From an uncultured Eubacteriales bacterium (GTDB lineage Bacteria; Bacillota; Clostridia; Oscillospirales; Acutalibacteraceae): a stretch of DNA of 11,856 nt. Both the position numbers and the translations under genes were made by a program. The notes beneath the pieces are model-generated. The model ran no database searches, had not been told where the DNA came from, and worked only from the letters and a program-made list of their open reading frames with translations. Positions 1 through 5,988 of this stretch are shown here, piece after piece; within the stretch, counting starts at the first letter, position 1; each line of letters opens with the position of its first letter. The stretch lies in assembly GCA_900319615.1 (NCBI GenBank), contig ONPE01000042.1:1-11856 (forward strand), read 5' to 3'.

Positions 1-86
1 TGTTGGCAAAAAGAGCCTTTATAGTAGACGGCGAAAAGCTGATAGACTGGGACTTTTCCAAGCATAAGAAGCATTTGAGGACATGA
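1..86 (+). CDS. 3' end of an unidentified protein gene (partial)
   Basis: The frame starting at base 3 is open from the window edge to a TGA at 84-86. It gives a 27-residue tail beginning LAKRAFIVDGEKLIDW and ending KHKKHLRT. The charged, protein-like composition and the abrupt drop to AT-rich sequence after the stop suggest a real C-terminus. The other two forward frames stop earlier (tag at 22-24, taa at 64-66). Too little remains to recognise a family. No clear intrinsic terminator follows it. Confidence 0.5.
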   Translation, partial: LAKRAFIVDGEKLIDWDFSKHKKHLRT

Positions 87-136
87 TAAAATCTTTATTT
101 TCAAGTTATTACGATATATTATATTATTGCGGTTTT

Positions 137-164
137 AACTCCTAACTCCTCACTCCTAACTCCT
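137..164. repeat. Four tandem 7-nt repeats (AACTCCT type)
   Basis: Four adjacent heptamers read aactcct, aactcct, cactcct and aactcct, with one substitution in the third unit. They lie in the gene-free stretch just before the tandem structured element. Heptamer arrays of this kind occur in intergenic DNA of several bacteria and change copy number by slippage. No function is visible here. Confidence 0.85.
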
Positions 165-179
165 AAATTGTATAGTAGT

Positions 180-306
180 GTAAGCCGTTTGAATCAAATC
201 AAAACGCTATGATCGTTCAAACGTAAGACAACGATCACGTATGCAAAGTAAGCCGTCTGAATCAAATCAAAGCGCTGTGATCTATCAGACGTAAGACAAA
301 GATCAC
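180..306. ncRNA. Tandem pair of structured elements (candidate pseudoknot RNA or folded DNA site)
   Basis: Two 59-nt copies, 180-238 and 248-306, match at 52 of 59 positions and are separated by 9 nt. Each holds an inverted repeat: 186-193 with 216-223 in copy A (CGTTTGAA/TTCAAACG), and 254-260 with 285-291 in copy B (CGTCTGA/TCAGACG). Each holds a second pairing: 211-217 with 230-236 in A (GATCGTT/AACGATC), and 279-283 with 300-304 in B (GATCT/AGATC). The 5' arm of helix 2 lies in the loop of helix 1 and its 3' arm lies outside, so together they can form an H-type pseudoknot. Four of the seven differences form two compensatory Watson-Crick changes, 189/220 (T-A to C-G) and 215/232 (G-C to T-A). 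The strand is not determined. I do not recognise a known RNA family. Either a small RNA or a DNA site recognised as a folded strand would fit. Confidence 0.55.
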
Positions 307-326
307 AACGCAACAGTATGGTGTAC

Positions 327-358
327 CAAAAGACCCCGTATCATATAAAGATACGGGG
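327..358 (-). terminator. Intrinsic terminator of the Cys-rich protein gene
   Basis: An 8-bp stem (CCCCGTAT at 334-341 with ATACGGGG at 351-358) and a 9-nt loop are followed on the minus strand by TCTTTTGG, a short U-tract. It lies just past the minus-strand stop codon at 371. On the plus strand the tail is CTTTGTTG, so weaker termination of plus-strand transcripts crossing the 180-306 element is also possible. Confidence 0.7.
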
Positions 359-370
359 CTTTGTTGTCTG

Positions 371-1186
371 TCAGGCGTCACAGCCGCAGCCGCAGCAGTT
401 GTTGTCGCCGCCGGTGTCGGCAACGTTGGGAGGGAAGAATTCATCCGTCGGGAAGTCGAGACGCGAGAACATCTCACACGGGCTGTCGGTGGAGCCCTCA
501 CAGTGCTTCTCGGGGATGCAGAAGTCGTAGGACGGTATCAGCATCTGCACGCTTCGCATGAGCTGTACGATGGAGAAAACGCCTAATGTCGCGAGTGCAA
601 CTCTCTCGCCGTTCTCGCTGAGTTCGCCGCCGACGGCGTTGAGCAGGGACGCCGGCACCTTGTGGCGCAGCTTGTATCTGCAGCCGCGGTCGGACAGCCT
701 CACGGCAAGCGCTATGGGCTTAGCCACCTGCACATTTGCAGTTGGCAGACTGCGCGCGGGCATATTCTGCGAATCATACTCATCGAGCGCCATATCGGAC
801 GAGAATACCCTCACGTTGCCCTCGGAGCCGTAGAGGATGACTTTCTTATCCGACATACACAGACCCGTCACCTGAGTCGGCGATGTGTTGGGAGATGAAA
901 AGACGTCGAGAATCACAGAGAAGAAGAACGTGATATCTATCGAATAGAAGCCGCGGTTGAACGGCACCGGCTCGATATCTATCATGGTGTTGAGGACGTC
1001 GGCGCTGCGGATACGCACGCTGACGGCGTTGTCGATGAGCTCCTGCGACGTCGGGCTGACGAATACAGGCAGGTCGGAGAGACAATCCTTGTCTCCGCAG
1101 CTGTCATAGACACGCCGCGCGTCGATACAGACAGGCTCGCCGTATGAACGCTTTTCGGCTGCCGATTCGATATTGTTATCAGGCAT
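371..1186 (-). CDS. Conserved clostridial protein of unknown function with a Cys-rich C-terminus
   Basis: The protein has 271 residues, no signal peptide and no membrane segment. It looks like a conserved but uncharacterised family of Clostridia, from an early CGDKDCLSDLPV motif (residues about 30-41) and a central PVPFNRGFYSIDITFFF stretch. I count 12 Cys. Four of them are packed in the last seven residues of the tail (NCCGCGCDA), and three more sit in CIPEKHCEGSTDSPC, which suggests metal binding or disulfide cross-linking. The middle (residues about 110-150) has a GSEGNVRVFSSD segment, probably beta-rich. The start is ATG at 1186 with GGAGG 8 nt upstream. That binding site is the 3' arm of a 12-bp inverted repeat, so expression may be controlled. 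It lies 74 nt downstream of pcrA on the same strand and ends at a terminator. A role in spore or surface structure is only a guess from the Cys content. Confidence 0.8.
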   Translation of the reverse strand: MPDNNIESAAEKRSYGEPVCIDARRVYDSCGDKDCLSDLPVFVSPTSQELIDNAVSVRIRSADVLNTMIDIEPVPFNRGFYSIDITFFFSVILDVFSSPNTSPTQVTGLCMSDKKVILYGSEGNVRVFSSDMALDEYDSQNMPARSLPTANVQVAKPIALAVRLSDRGCRYKLRHKVPASLLNAVGGELSENGERVALATLGVFSIVQLMRSVQMLIPSYDFCIPEKHCEGSTDSPCEMFSRLDFPTDEFFPPNVADTGGDNNCCGCGCDA

Positions 1187-1191
1187 AAGTA

Positions 1192-1244
1192 AAACCTCCG
1201 TATATGTTATTGATGGTATACATCATTACATAATACGGAGGTTT
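1192..1244 (-). promoter_or_regulatory. 12-bp inverted repeat containing the ribosome binding site (possible translational switch or pcrA attenuator)
   Basis: AAACCTCCGTAT at 1192-1203 is the exact reverse complement of ATACGGAGGTTT at 1233-1244, with a 29-nt spacer. On the minus strand the transcript would fold with the GGAGG of the downstream gene inside the second arm, opposite a CCTCC. A smaller GATG/CATC pairing sits in the loop. The second arm runs into TTTTACTT, so the same hairpin also resembles a weak terminator for pcrA, which ends at 1261. Confidence 0.6.
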
Positions 1245-1260
1245 CTTTGAATTGTGATAA

Positions 1261-3468
1261 TTATTTGATAATCTCCATTTTGGCGAAGTTTGCCATCAGG
1301 GTCTTTGTTCCGACCTTGTCGAAGGCTATCTCGAGCATCGTGTCGTTGCCCATGGGAACGGCTGAGATCACCATGCCGGTGCCGAACACCTTATGGAACA
1401 CGGTATTACCGACTGAGTACTTGTTTGCAGACGGTGTTGAAACAGGCTTCTTCTTAGCGAAGGGGTCGAACTTTTGCTCAGGCTTATACTCATATTTATG
1501 AGCGGCATATATGTTCTCGTTGCCGGTCTTTTCGACAAGCGAGGACGGTATCTCGGTGACAAAGCGCGATTCGCGGTTGTGGGTGGTGGAGCCGAAGAGC
1601 ATCCTCTCTCTCGTCTTGATGAGATAGAGCTTTTCTTTGGCTCTGGTGATGCCGACATAGGCTAAGCGGCGCTCTTCGTTGAGCTCGCCCGCCTCCATGA
1701 TGGTCTGCATGGACGGAAAGACGCCGTCTTCCATACCGGGGATGAACACCACCGGGAACTCCAGACCCTTAGCCGAGTGCAGGGTCATCATGACCACACT
1801 GTCGGTCTCGGCGTCGTAGTTGTCTATATCCGTCATGAGGGATATCTCTTCGAGGAAGGCTCCGAGGGTAGCGTCGTCGCCGTAATCCTCCTGGAACTTG
1901 ATGATATTGGATGAGAGCTCGTCGATGTTCTCGATGCGCTGTTCCCAGTCGTCCTTTTCGGCTTTGAGGAAACTCTTATAATCTGTGTGCTCGAGGATCA
2001 GGTTGTATAATTCTGCAATAGAATAATCGCCCGATTCATTCGCCTCTACAAGACCCTCTATCAGCTTTGCGAAGGCTTCGAGCTTTGACGCGGCTCTGGA
2101 CAGGGTGGGATAATCGGATGCGTGCCTGATAACGCTGTAGGCGCTCTCCCCTATCCCTGCGCCTATCTCGGCGACCTTGGTCATGGTGGCGTCGCCGATA
2201 GCGCGCTTGGGCTTGTTGATGATTCGGCGCAGCCTGATATCGTCGTGGGGATTGTTGATGACCTGCAGATAAGCGGTCATGTCCTTGATCTCTTCGCGGT
2301 CATAGAAGCGGTGGCCTCCGATTACGCGGTGAGGTATGCCCGAGCGCGACAAAGCCTGCTCTATGGCGTTCGACTGCGCGTTCATGCGGTAAAGCACGGC
2401 GTAGTCTGAGAAGCTGCGCCCCGAGGCGGCGCCGTCGAGGATGGTCTTGGCGATGAACATAGCCTCTTCCCTCTCGCTTGAAGCCGTATGTACAGTTATC
2501 AGCTCGCCCTTGGGGTTCTGCGTCCACAGGGTCTTGCCCTTACGCTCGATGTTGTTCTTGATGACATTGTTCGCCGCGTCGAGGATGGTGCCGGTGCTGC
2601 GGTAGTTTTGTTCGAGGCGGATGACCTCGGCTCCCTTGAACTCGTTTTCAAAGCTGAGGATGTTCTCGATGGTGGCTCCGCGGAAGCGATAAATGCTCTG
2701 ATCGTCGTCGCCGACCACGCAAAGATTATTGCGCTTTGCCGAGAGCAGGCTGATCAGGCGGTACTGGCTCTTGTTGGTGTCCTGATACTCGTCCACCATT
2801 ATGTATCTGAATCGGTTCTGATAGTATTCGAGGACGTCGGGATTCTGCTCAAAGAGCTTGATCGCGTTGCAGATGAGATCGTCGAAGTCCATCGCGTCGG
2901 AGGTCAGCAGGCGCTGCTGATACAGCTCGTACGCCTGCGCGATATATTTCAGCCGGCTGTCGTATGAGGCGTCGGTCTGTACATCCTTGGGGCCTTTGAG
3001 CTTGTCCTTGTACTTGGATATCTCGTTGAGGACGGTCTTGTGTGACAAGAACTTTTCGTCTATATTCAGCTGCTTCAATATCTCCTTCATCAGGCGGCGT
3101 GAATCGTCGGTGTCGTAGATGGTGAAGTGGCTCGAAAAGCCAAGCCTGTCGCCGTCCCTGCGAAGAAAACGCGCGCAGGTGGAGTGGAACGTAGCCGCCC
3201 ACACCTCATCGGCTCCCTCGCCGCCTACAGCCTCTATCCTCTCCTTGAGCTCGCCTGCAGCCTTGTTGGTGAAGGTGATGGCGAGTATCTGCCACGGCTG
3301 AGCAAGCCCGGACTTGATGATGTAGGCAATACGGTTGACAAGCACGGTAGTCTTGCCGGAGCCTGCGCCCGCGAGTATCAGCACGGGGCCTTCGGTATGG
3401 AACACCGCCTTTTGCTGCATATCGTTAAGTGATGAAAACTGTGATCTTATATCTTCGGTTACACTCAT
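1261..3468 (-). CDS. pcrA: ATP-dependent DNA helicase PcrA/UvrD (superfamily 1A)
   Basis: A 3'-5' DNA helicase of nucleotide excision repair, rolling-circle replication and clearing of RecA or stalled polymerase. All SF1A motifs are visible: a Q-motif (LNDMQQKAV), Walker A (AGAGSGKTT), motif II (VDEYQDTN), motif III (GDDDQSIYRFRGA), motif IV (LEQNYRST), motif V (TLHSAKGLEFPVVF) and motif VI (RRLAYVGITRAKEKLYL). The C-terminal region (last 50 or so residues, VGNTVFHKVFGTGMV) is the Tudor-like domain of Gram-positive PcrA that contacts RNA polymerase. I chose ATG at 3468, giving 735 aa, the usual length. It has GAGGT 7 nt upstream, and the protein begins MSVTEDIRSQ. The frame continues upstream to 3618, but those 50 residues do not look like family sequence and would include the promoter. 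A housekeeping gene with nothing missing. Confidence 0.97.
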   Translation of the reverse strand: MSVTEDIRSQFSSLNDMQQKAVFHTEGPVLILAGAGSGKTTVLVNRIAYIIKSGLAQPWQILAITFTNKAAGELKERIEAVGGEGADEVWAATFHSTCARFLRRDGDRLGFSSHFTIYDTDDSRRLMKEILKQLNIDEKFLSHKTVLNEISKYKDKLKGPKDVQTDASYDSRLKYIAQAYELYQQRLLTSDAMDFDDLICNAIKLFEQNPDVLEYYQNRFRYIMVDEYQDTNKSQYRLISLLSAKRNNLCVVGDDDQSIYRFRGATIENILSFENEFKGAEVIRLEQNYRSTGTILDAANNVIKNNIERKGKTLWTQNPKGELITVHTASSEREEAMFIAKTILDGAASGRSFSDYAVLYRMNAQSNAIEQALSRSGIPHRVIGGHRFYDREEIKDMTAYLQVINNPHDDIRLRRIINKPKRAIGDATMTKVAEIGAGIGESAYSVIRHASDYPTLSRAASKLEAFAKLIEGLVEANESGDYSIAELYNLILEHTDYKSFLKAEKDDWEQRIENIDELSSNIIKFQEDYGDDATLGAFLEEISLMTDIDNYDAETDSVVMMTLHSAKGLEFPVVFIPGMEDGVFPSMQTIMEAGELNEERRLAYVGITRAKEKLYLIKTRERMLFGSTTHNRESRFVTEIPSSLVEKTGNENIYAAHKYEYKPEQKFDPFAKKKPVSTPSANKYSVGNTVFHKVFGTGMVISAVPMGNDTMLEIAFDKVGTKTLMANFAKMEIIK

Positions 3469-3499
3469 AAACTTACCTCGTAAACAATAATTGATAGTA

Positions 3500-3527
3500 A
3501 TTGTACCACATAATCCTGCCGGTATAA
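3500..3527 (-). promoter_or_regulatory. Probable vegetative promoter of pcrA
   Basis: On the minus strand TACAAT (3505-3500) is preceded by TGG, an extended -10, with TTATAC (3527-3522) 16 bp upstream as a weak -35. It lies about 30 bp before the chosen pcrA start, which supports that start over the upstream one. Confidence 0.45.
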
Positions 3528-3585
3528 TTCCGTTCGGAAAAAACGGTAATTTATGAAAACATTGTAACGATATCACAGTTTGTAT

Positions 3586-3656
3586 AAAAAAACCACTGTG
3601 CTGAGAAAACCTCACCATTCTGTTTTGAACAGAAATAGATTTAACACAACACAGTG
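3586..3656 (-). terminator. Intrinsic terminator of dpaAB with a branched stem
   Basis: On the minus strand CACTGTG (3656-3650) pairs with CACAGTG (3600-3594). After two nt comes a run of seven T (3592-3586). Inside the enclosing stem a perfect 7-bp hairpin (TTCTGTT/AACAGAA, 3619-3635 region) and a short TGAG/CTCA pairing make a possible three-way junction. It begins about 20 nt after the dpaB stop. The CACAGTG arm can also pair with ACTGTG at 3579-3574, downstream of the U-tract. No gene lies between here and the pcrA promoter. Confidence 0.65.
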
Positions 3657-3676
3657 ACAGTTCACATATTACAATA

Positions 3677-4249
3677 TCAACTGAATATAGGCTGATACTG
3701 CTTTTTGTCGAGAGCGAGGCTTACGCACTCGGGGAGCAGCTCGAAGCGAGCCACAAGAGAATTTGGCTTGTTCTCGGGATCGTCCTGCCTCACCGGGACA
3801 AAATAGATATTCTTCCTGTTCAGCAGCTTGCCGATGTTCTCAGCAGACGCGCCGAGGGCGTCGTTTGAAGCGATGCAAAGCAGCACCGGCGCTCCGATGC
3901 GCAGCTGTGACTTCACAGCCATGGTGACCGGAGTATCGGTGACGCCTAAAGCTATCTTAGACAACGTGTTGCCGGTACACGGGGCGACCACCATTACGCC
4001 GCACATCCTCTTGGGGCCGATAGGCTCCGCGCCGCTAATAGAGTGTATCACGCTCTTGCCGGTTATATCCTCCACGCGCGATACGATATCGCGAGCCTTG
4101 CCGAAGCGCGTGGAGGTAGAATAGGCGTTCTCGGACATAAGCGGCAGTATATCATAGCCCATAGAGCTAAGCCGCGACATCTCTTTTATACTTTTATCAA
4201 AGGTGCAAAAGGAGCCTGTCATCGCATAGCCTACAGTTATCTTTTCCAC
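3677..4249 (-). CDS. dpaB: Dipicolinate synthase subunit B (SpoVFB)
   Basis: With DpaA it converts dihydrodipicolinate pathway intermediate to dipicolinic acid in the mother cell during sporulation. Dipicolinate is then loaded into the spore core with calcium. The 190-residue protein has the family's N-terminus (VGYAMTGSFCTF), the flavoprotein-like VVAPCTGNTLSKIALG (residues about 88-104) and TPVTMAVKSQLR; the B. subtilis protein is about 200 residues. The start is GTG at 4249, with AGGAGG 6 nt upstream. The gene follows dpaA on the same strand, 51 nt after its stop, and this gap is filled by a palindromic repeat. In Bacillus the operon continues into asd and dapG; here dpaAB stand alone and end at a terminator. 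Confidence 0.95.
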   Translation of the reverse strand: MEKITVGYAMTGSFCTFDKSIKEMSRLSSMGYDILPLMSENAYSTSTRFGKARDIVSRVEDITGKSVIHSISGAEPIGPKRMCGVMVVAPCTGNTLSKIALGVTDTPVTMAVKSQLRIGAPVLLCIASNDALGASAENIGKLLNRKNIYFVPVRQDDPENKPNSLVARFELLPECVSLALDKKQYQPIFS

Positions 4250-4272
4250 CGTTTTCCTCCTTTAATACTATT

Positions 4273-4347
4273 GTCATTACGAGGATGACACTGCAAATTG
4301 TTATTGCGAGGGCATTGAGTCTGCTCCTTTGGGAGCCTCGTAATGAC
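4273..4347. repeat. 75-bp palindromic repeat spanning the dpaA stop codon
   Basis: GTCATTACGAGG (4273-4284) is the exact reverse complement of CCTCGTAATGAC (4336-4347). Inside lie a 5-bp hairpin (GCTCC TTTG GGAGC, 4324-4337) and a second copy of the end motif, TTGTTATTGCGAGG (4298-4311), that matches TTGTCATTACGAGG (4271-4284) at 12 of 14 bases. GTCATTgCGAGG-type ends are typical of dispersed palindromic repeats in many bacterial genomes. The element supplies the last 15 codons and the stop of dpaA and most of the dpaA-dpaB gap. Confidence 0.7.
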
Positions 4348-5170
4348 TGCGAATAATATCCATTATCGTATCCTTGATGATCCTCCCTGCTGCGAGAGGA
4401 GCCGTCTTCCCGGGCAGGGAGAGGGCGTGTATGCAAGTAAGCCCGCGCTGCTTTGCTCTGCCAAAGTCAATACCTCCCGGCATTGACGCAAGATCGACGA
4501 TAAAAACATCTCCGCGCATGGAGTCGACGGCTTTTGCGTCGGCTATCAGGGCAGGCACGGTGTTGAAGATAACGGGATATCTTTCATAGTCTATCTCGTC
4601 AAAGCGAACGGCTCTAAGCCGGTTTTGAATTGCGAGAGCGCGGTCAGAATCTTTCCGTGCTGCTACTGTAACGTCGGCTCCGAGATCGCGCAGGATATTC
4701 GACAACAGCTTGCCTATCCTGCCGTATCCGGTGACCAATATCCCGGTACCGGACACCGAGCCCTCGTAGTCATTTATCAATATACCGACAGCGCCCTCTG
4801 CGGTCAGCCACGCGTTGCGGTACACGAAATCGGCTTGCCGAGAGTAGTCGAACACATCGCCTGCGGCATAACGCTTTATCACATCGCCGCAGCCGGTGAA
4901 AACAGGCTTATCCCCCACCCTATCCAAAAGCTGTGATATCGGACAGGGATCGTCGCAGAAAGGCGCGTTCAGCAGATCGCCCTGCACAGGTCTTACAGGC
5001 AGGATGACAATATCAGCCCATGCGCACGCAGTATCTATATCGGTAACACGGATATCGCACAGGCTCAGCAGACGATCAAAGCCGGCTATACTCACATCAA
5101 AGCCCTCGGACAAAAACTCCTTAGCCGCAAAGAGCATACGTTTATCTCCGCCTATCACCGCTGCCTTCAT
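4301..5170 (-). CDS. dpaA: Dipicolinate synthase subunit A (SpoVFA)
   Basis: The NAD(P)-dependent subunit of dipicolinate synthase, acting in the mother cell late in sporulation. The 289-residue protein (about 297 in B. subtilis) has the family N-terminus (AAVIGGDKRMLFAAKEFL) and a C-terminal Rossmann fold with GYGRIG at residues 148-153 in the segment GTGILVTGYGRIGKLLSN. A family-like VDLASMPGGIDF stretch follows at about residues 225-236. ATG at 5170 has GAGGTGA upstream, and a sigma-K-type promoter lies 28-55 bp before it. The last 15 residues (SHYEAPKGADSMPSQ) are encoded by a palindromic repeat, so the original C-terminus has probably been replaced or extended. dpaB follows 51 nt downstream. 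Confidence 0.95.
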   Translation of the reverse strand: MKAAVIGGDKRMLFAAKEFLSEGFDVSIAGFDRLLSLCDIRVTDIDTACAWADIVILPVRPVQGDLLNAPFCDDPCPISQLLDRVGDKPVFTGCGDVIKRYAAGDVFDYSRQADFVYRNAWLTAEGAVGILINDYEGSVSGTGILVTGYGRIGKLLSNILRDLGADVTVAARKDSDRALAIQNRLRAVRFDEIDYERYPVIFNTVPALIADAKAVDSMRGDVFIVDLASMPGGIDFGRAKQRGLTCIHALSLPGKTAPLAAGRIIKDTIMDIIRSHYEAPKGADSMPSQ

Positions 5171-5197
5171 CTTATCACCTCATCAAAGAATACATTC

Positions 5198-5225
5198 TAT
5201 ACTATGTATCATTCAGTAAGTTGTG
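5198..5225 (-). promoter_or_regulatory. Sigma-K-type promoter of dpaAB
   Basis: On the minus strand CACA (5225-5222), 16 bp (counted from the AC), then CATAGTATA (5206-5198) matches the sigma-K consensus mACm-N16/17-CATAnnnTA. In Bacillus the spoVF operon is transcribed by sigma-K in the mother cell, so the match is in the expected place and spacing. It lies between the upstream terminator and the dpaA ribosome binding site. Confidence 0.7.
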
Positions 5226-5235
5226 AGCCGCAAAC

Positions 5236-5263
5236 AGAAAAAGACCCCCTGCATCAGGGGGTC
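5236..5263 (-). terminator. Intrinsic terminator of the DUF1540 gene
   Basis: A perfect 9-bp stem (GACCCCCTG at 5243-5251 with CAGGGGGTC at 5255-5263) and a 3-nt loop are followed on the minus strand by TTTTTCTG. It begins 13 nt past the stop codon at 5277. Confidence 0.9.
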
Positions 5264-5276
5264 GGCGCTGATAGAG

Positions 5277-5465
5277 TCAGCAGTTTACGCCTTTGTTTTT
5301 GCAGCTGAATGAACGGCAGTCCACACAGCTCTCATCGGTAGGCTCCTTAACGTTGGACGCGACCTCGATAGAGTCGAGGGAACAGTAGTTCTGATCGCCC
5401 TTGTGGTGGCGGCAGTCGCGCACCGTGCAGCGTATCGCGTGGTTAGCTATCTTTTCATCAAACAT
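5277..5465 (-). CDS. Small DUF1540 Cys-rich protein
   Basis: The Cys pattern is that of DUF1540: AIRCTVRDCRHHKGDQNYC, then CVDCRSFSC, with a final Cys at the C-terminus. The family is small, has four or more conserved Cys likely to bind a metal, and is common in spore-forming Firmicutes; its function is unknown. I chose ATG at 5465 (62 aa, MFDEKIANHA). AAGGTG lies 6 nt before it, and DUF1540 proteins usually start close to their domain. The frame runs upstream to 5522, with another ATG at 5483, but those starts lack a good binding site and the upper part lies in an inverted repeat. The gene stands alone, diverges from the small membrane protein gene at 5610, and ends at a strong terminator. 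Confidence 0.85.
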   Translation of the reverse strand: MFDEKIANHAIRCTVRDCRHHKGDQNYCSLDSIEVASNVKEPTDESCVDCRSFSCKNKGVNC

Positions 5466-5509
5466 ATATATCACCTTGCTCATGTTATTGTCGGTGTCCC
5501 GACGATTTT

Positions 5510-5561
5510 GGCAATACCGCATAATTCAGGTGTGCGGTAATGCCTATATTATTATCCGCAC
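5510..5561. promoter_or_regulatory. Inverted repeats in the divergent intergenic region (possible operator)
   Basis: GGCAATACCGCA (5510-5521) matches the reverse complement of TGCGGTAATGCC (5533-5544) at 11 of 12 bases, with an 11-bp gap. The second arm also takes part in GTGCGG (5532-5537) / CCGCAC (5556-5561). The sites lie between the start codons of two divergent genes, where a regulator could act on both. I see no convincing -35/-10 pair in this region. Confidence 0.35.
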
Positions 5562-5609
5562 AGTGTAACGGATTATTCACGCGGCAATAATATATAAAGA
5601 GGTGATACG

Positions 5610-5915
5610 ATGTACATAATGGGTATGATAATACTTGTGATCTTCGCGGTTATCGGGCTGTGCGCGTTTTTGTCTGCGGTCATAGATTTTTGCTGCTGCA
5701 AATGCCGCGGCATGACGATAGTGCTCGATGATCTTGAGATCGACAGCGCCGAGGCAAGGTTAAGGAAAGCCGCGAGGATGTATAAGGAAAACTGTGATTC
5801 GAGATTGCTCGTTGTATGCGATAAAGGCGAGCCGGCTTACGATATCTGTGAGCTGATGAAGAAGGAATACCCCTTTCTTGAGCTTATCAGCCCCGAGGAT
5901 ATAAAGATACCGTAA
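5610..5915 (+). CDS. Small membrane-anchored protein of unknown function
   Basis: A 101-residue protein. Residues about 4-27 are a single hydrophobic segment (MGMIILVIFAVIGLCAFLSA), followed by a cluster of four Cys (FCCCKCRG). A soluble domain of about 65 residues follows, of apparent alpha/beta type: a strand (MTIVLDDLE), a helix (EARLRKAARMY), a strand (SRLLVVCD), a helix (AYDICELMKKEYP) and a strand (LELISPEDI). The segment before the Cys cluster fits an N-terminal membrane anchor; no export or cleavage signal is obvious. ATG at 5610 has AGAGGTGA upstream. The small domain resembles short uncharacterised proteins of Clostridia, but I cannot name a family. It diverges from the DUF1540 gene and converges on the operon ending at 5989. 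Confidence 0.75.
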   Translation: MYIMGMIILVIFAVIGLCAFLSAVIDFCCCKCRGMTIVLDDLEIDSAEARLRKAARMYKENCDSRLLVVCDKGEPAYDICELMKKEYPFLELISPEDIKIP

Positions 5916-5980
5916 AAAGAACCTCCCGCGCAGAACAAAATCATACGGAACAAACCTTATGATACTGTTCTGCACGGGAG
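5916..5980 (-). terminator. Long hairpin terminator between convergent genes
   Basis: The arms 5923-5937 and 5966-5980 pair at 14 of 15 positions, with one C-A mismatch. An inner ATCATA/TATGAT pairing extends the stem. On the minus strand the hairpin is followed by GGTTCTTTTT, so it ends the operon that finishes at 5989. On the plus strand there is no T-run, although the stem lies directly after the stop codon of the gene ending at 5915. Confidence 0.8.
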
Positions 5981-5988
5981 CATGAGCC

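Noticed and set aside
180..306. CRISPR array
   Set aside because: There are only two copies of a 59-nt unit with a 9-nt gap and no spacers, and the differences between copies are paired, not random.
2488..2967. Long plus-strand frame inside pcrA (159 codons)
   Set aside because: It is fully antisense to conserved helicase motifs; its repetitive Val/Leu/Asp-rich content is that of a shadow frame.
3469..3618. Upstream extension of the pcrA frame by 50 residues
   Set aside because: It has no ribosome binding site, does not look like family sequence, and contains the terminator of dpaAB and the likely pcrA promoter.
5466..5522. N-terminal extension of the DUF1540 protein
   Set aside because: The ATG at 5465 has the clear AAGGTG site and gives the usual family length; the extension overlaps an inverted repeat.
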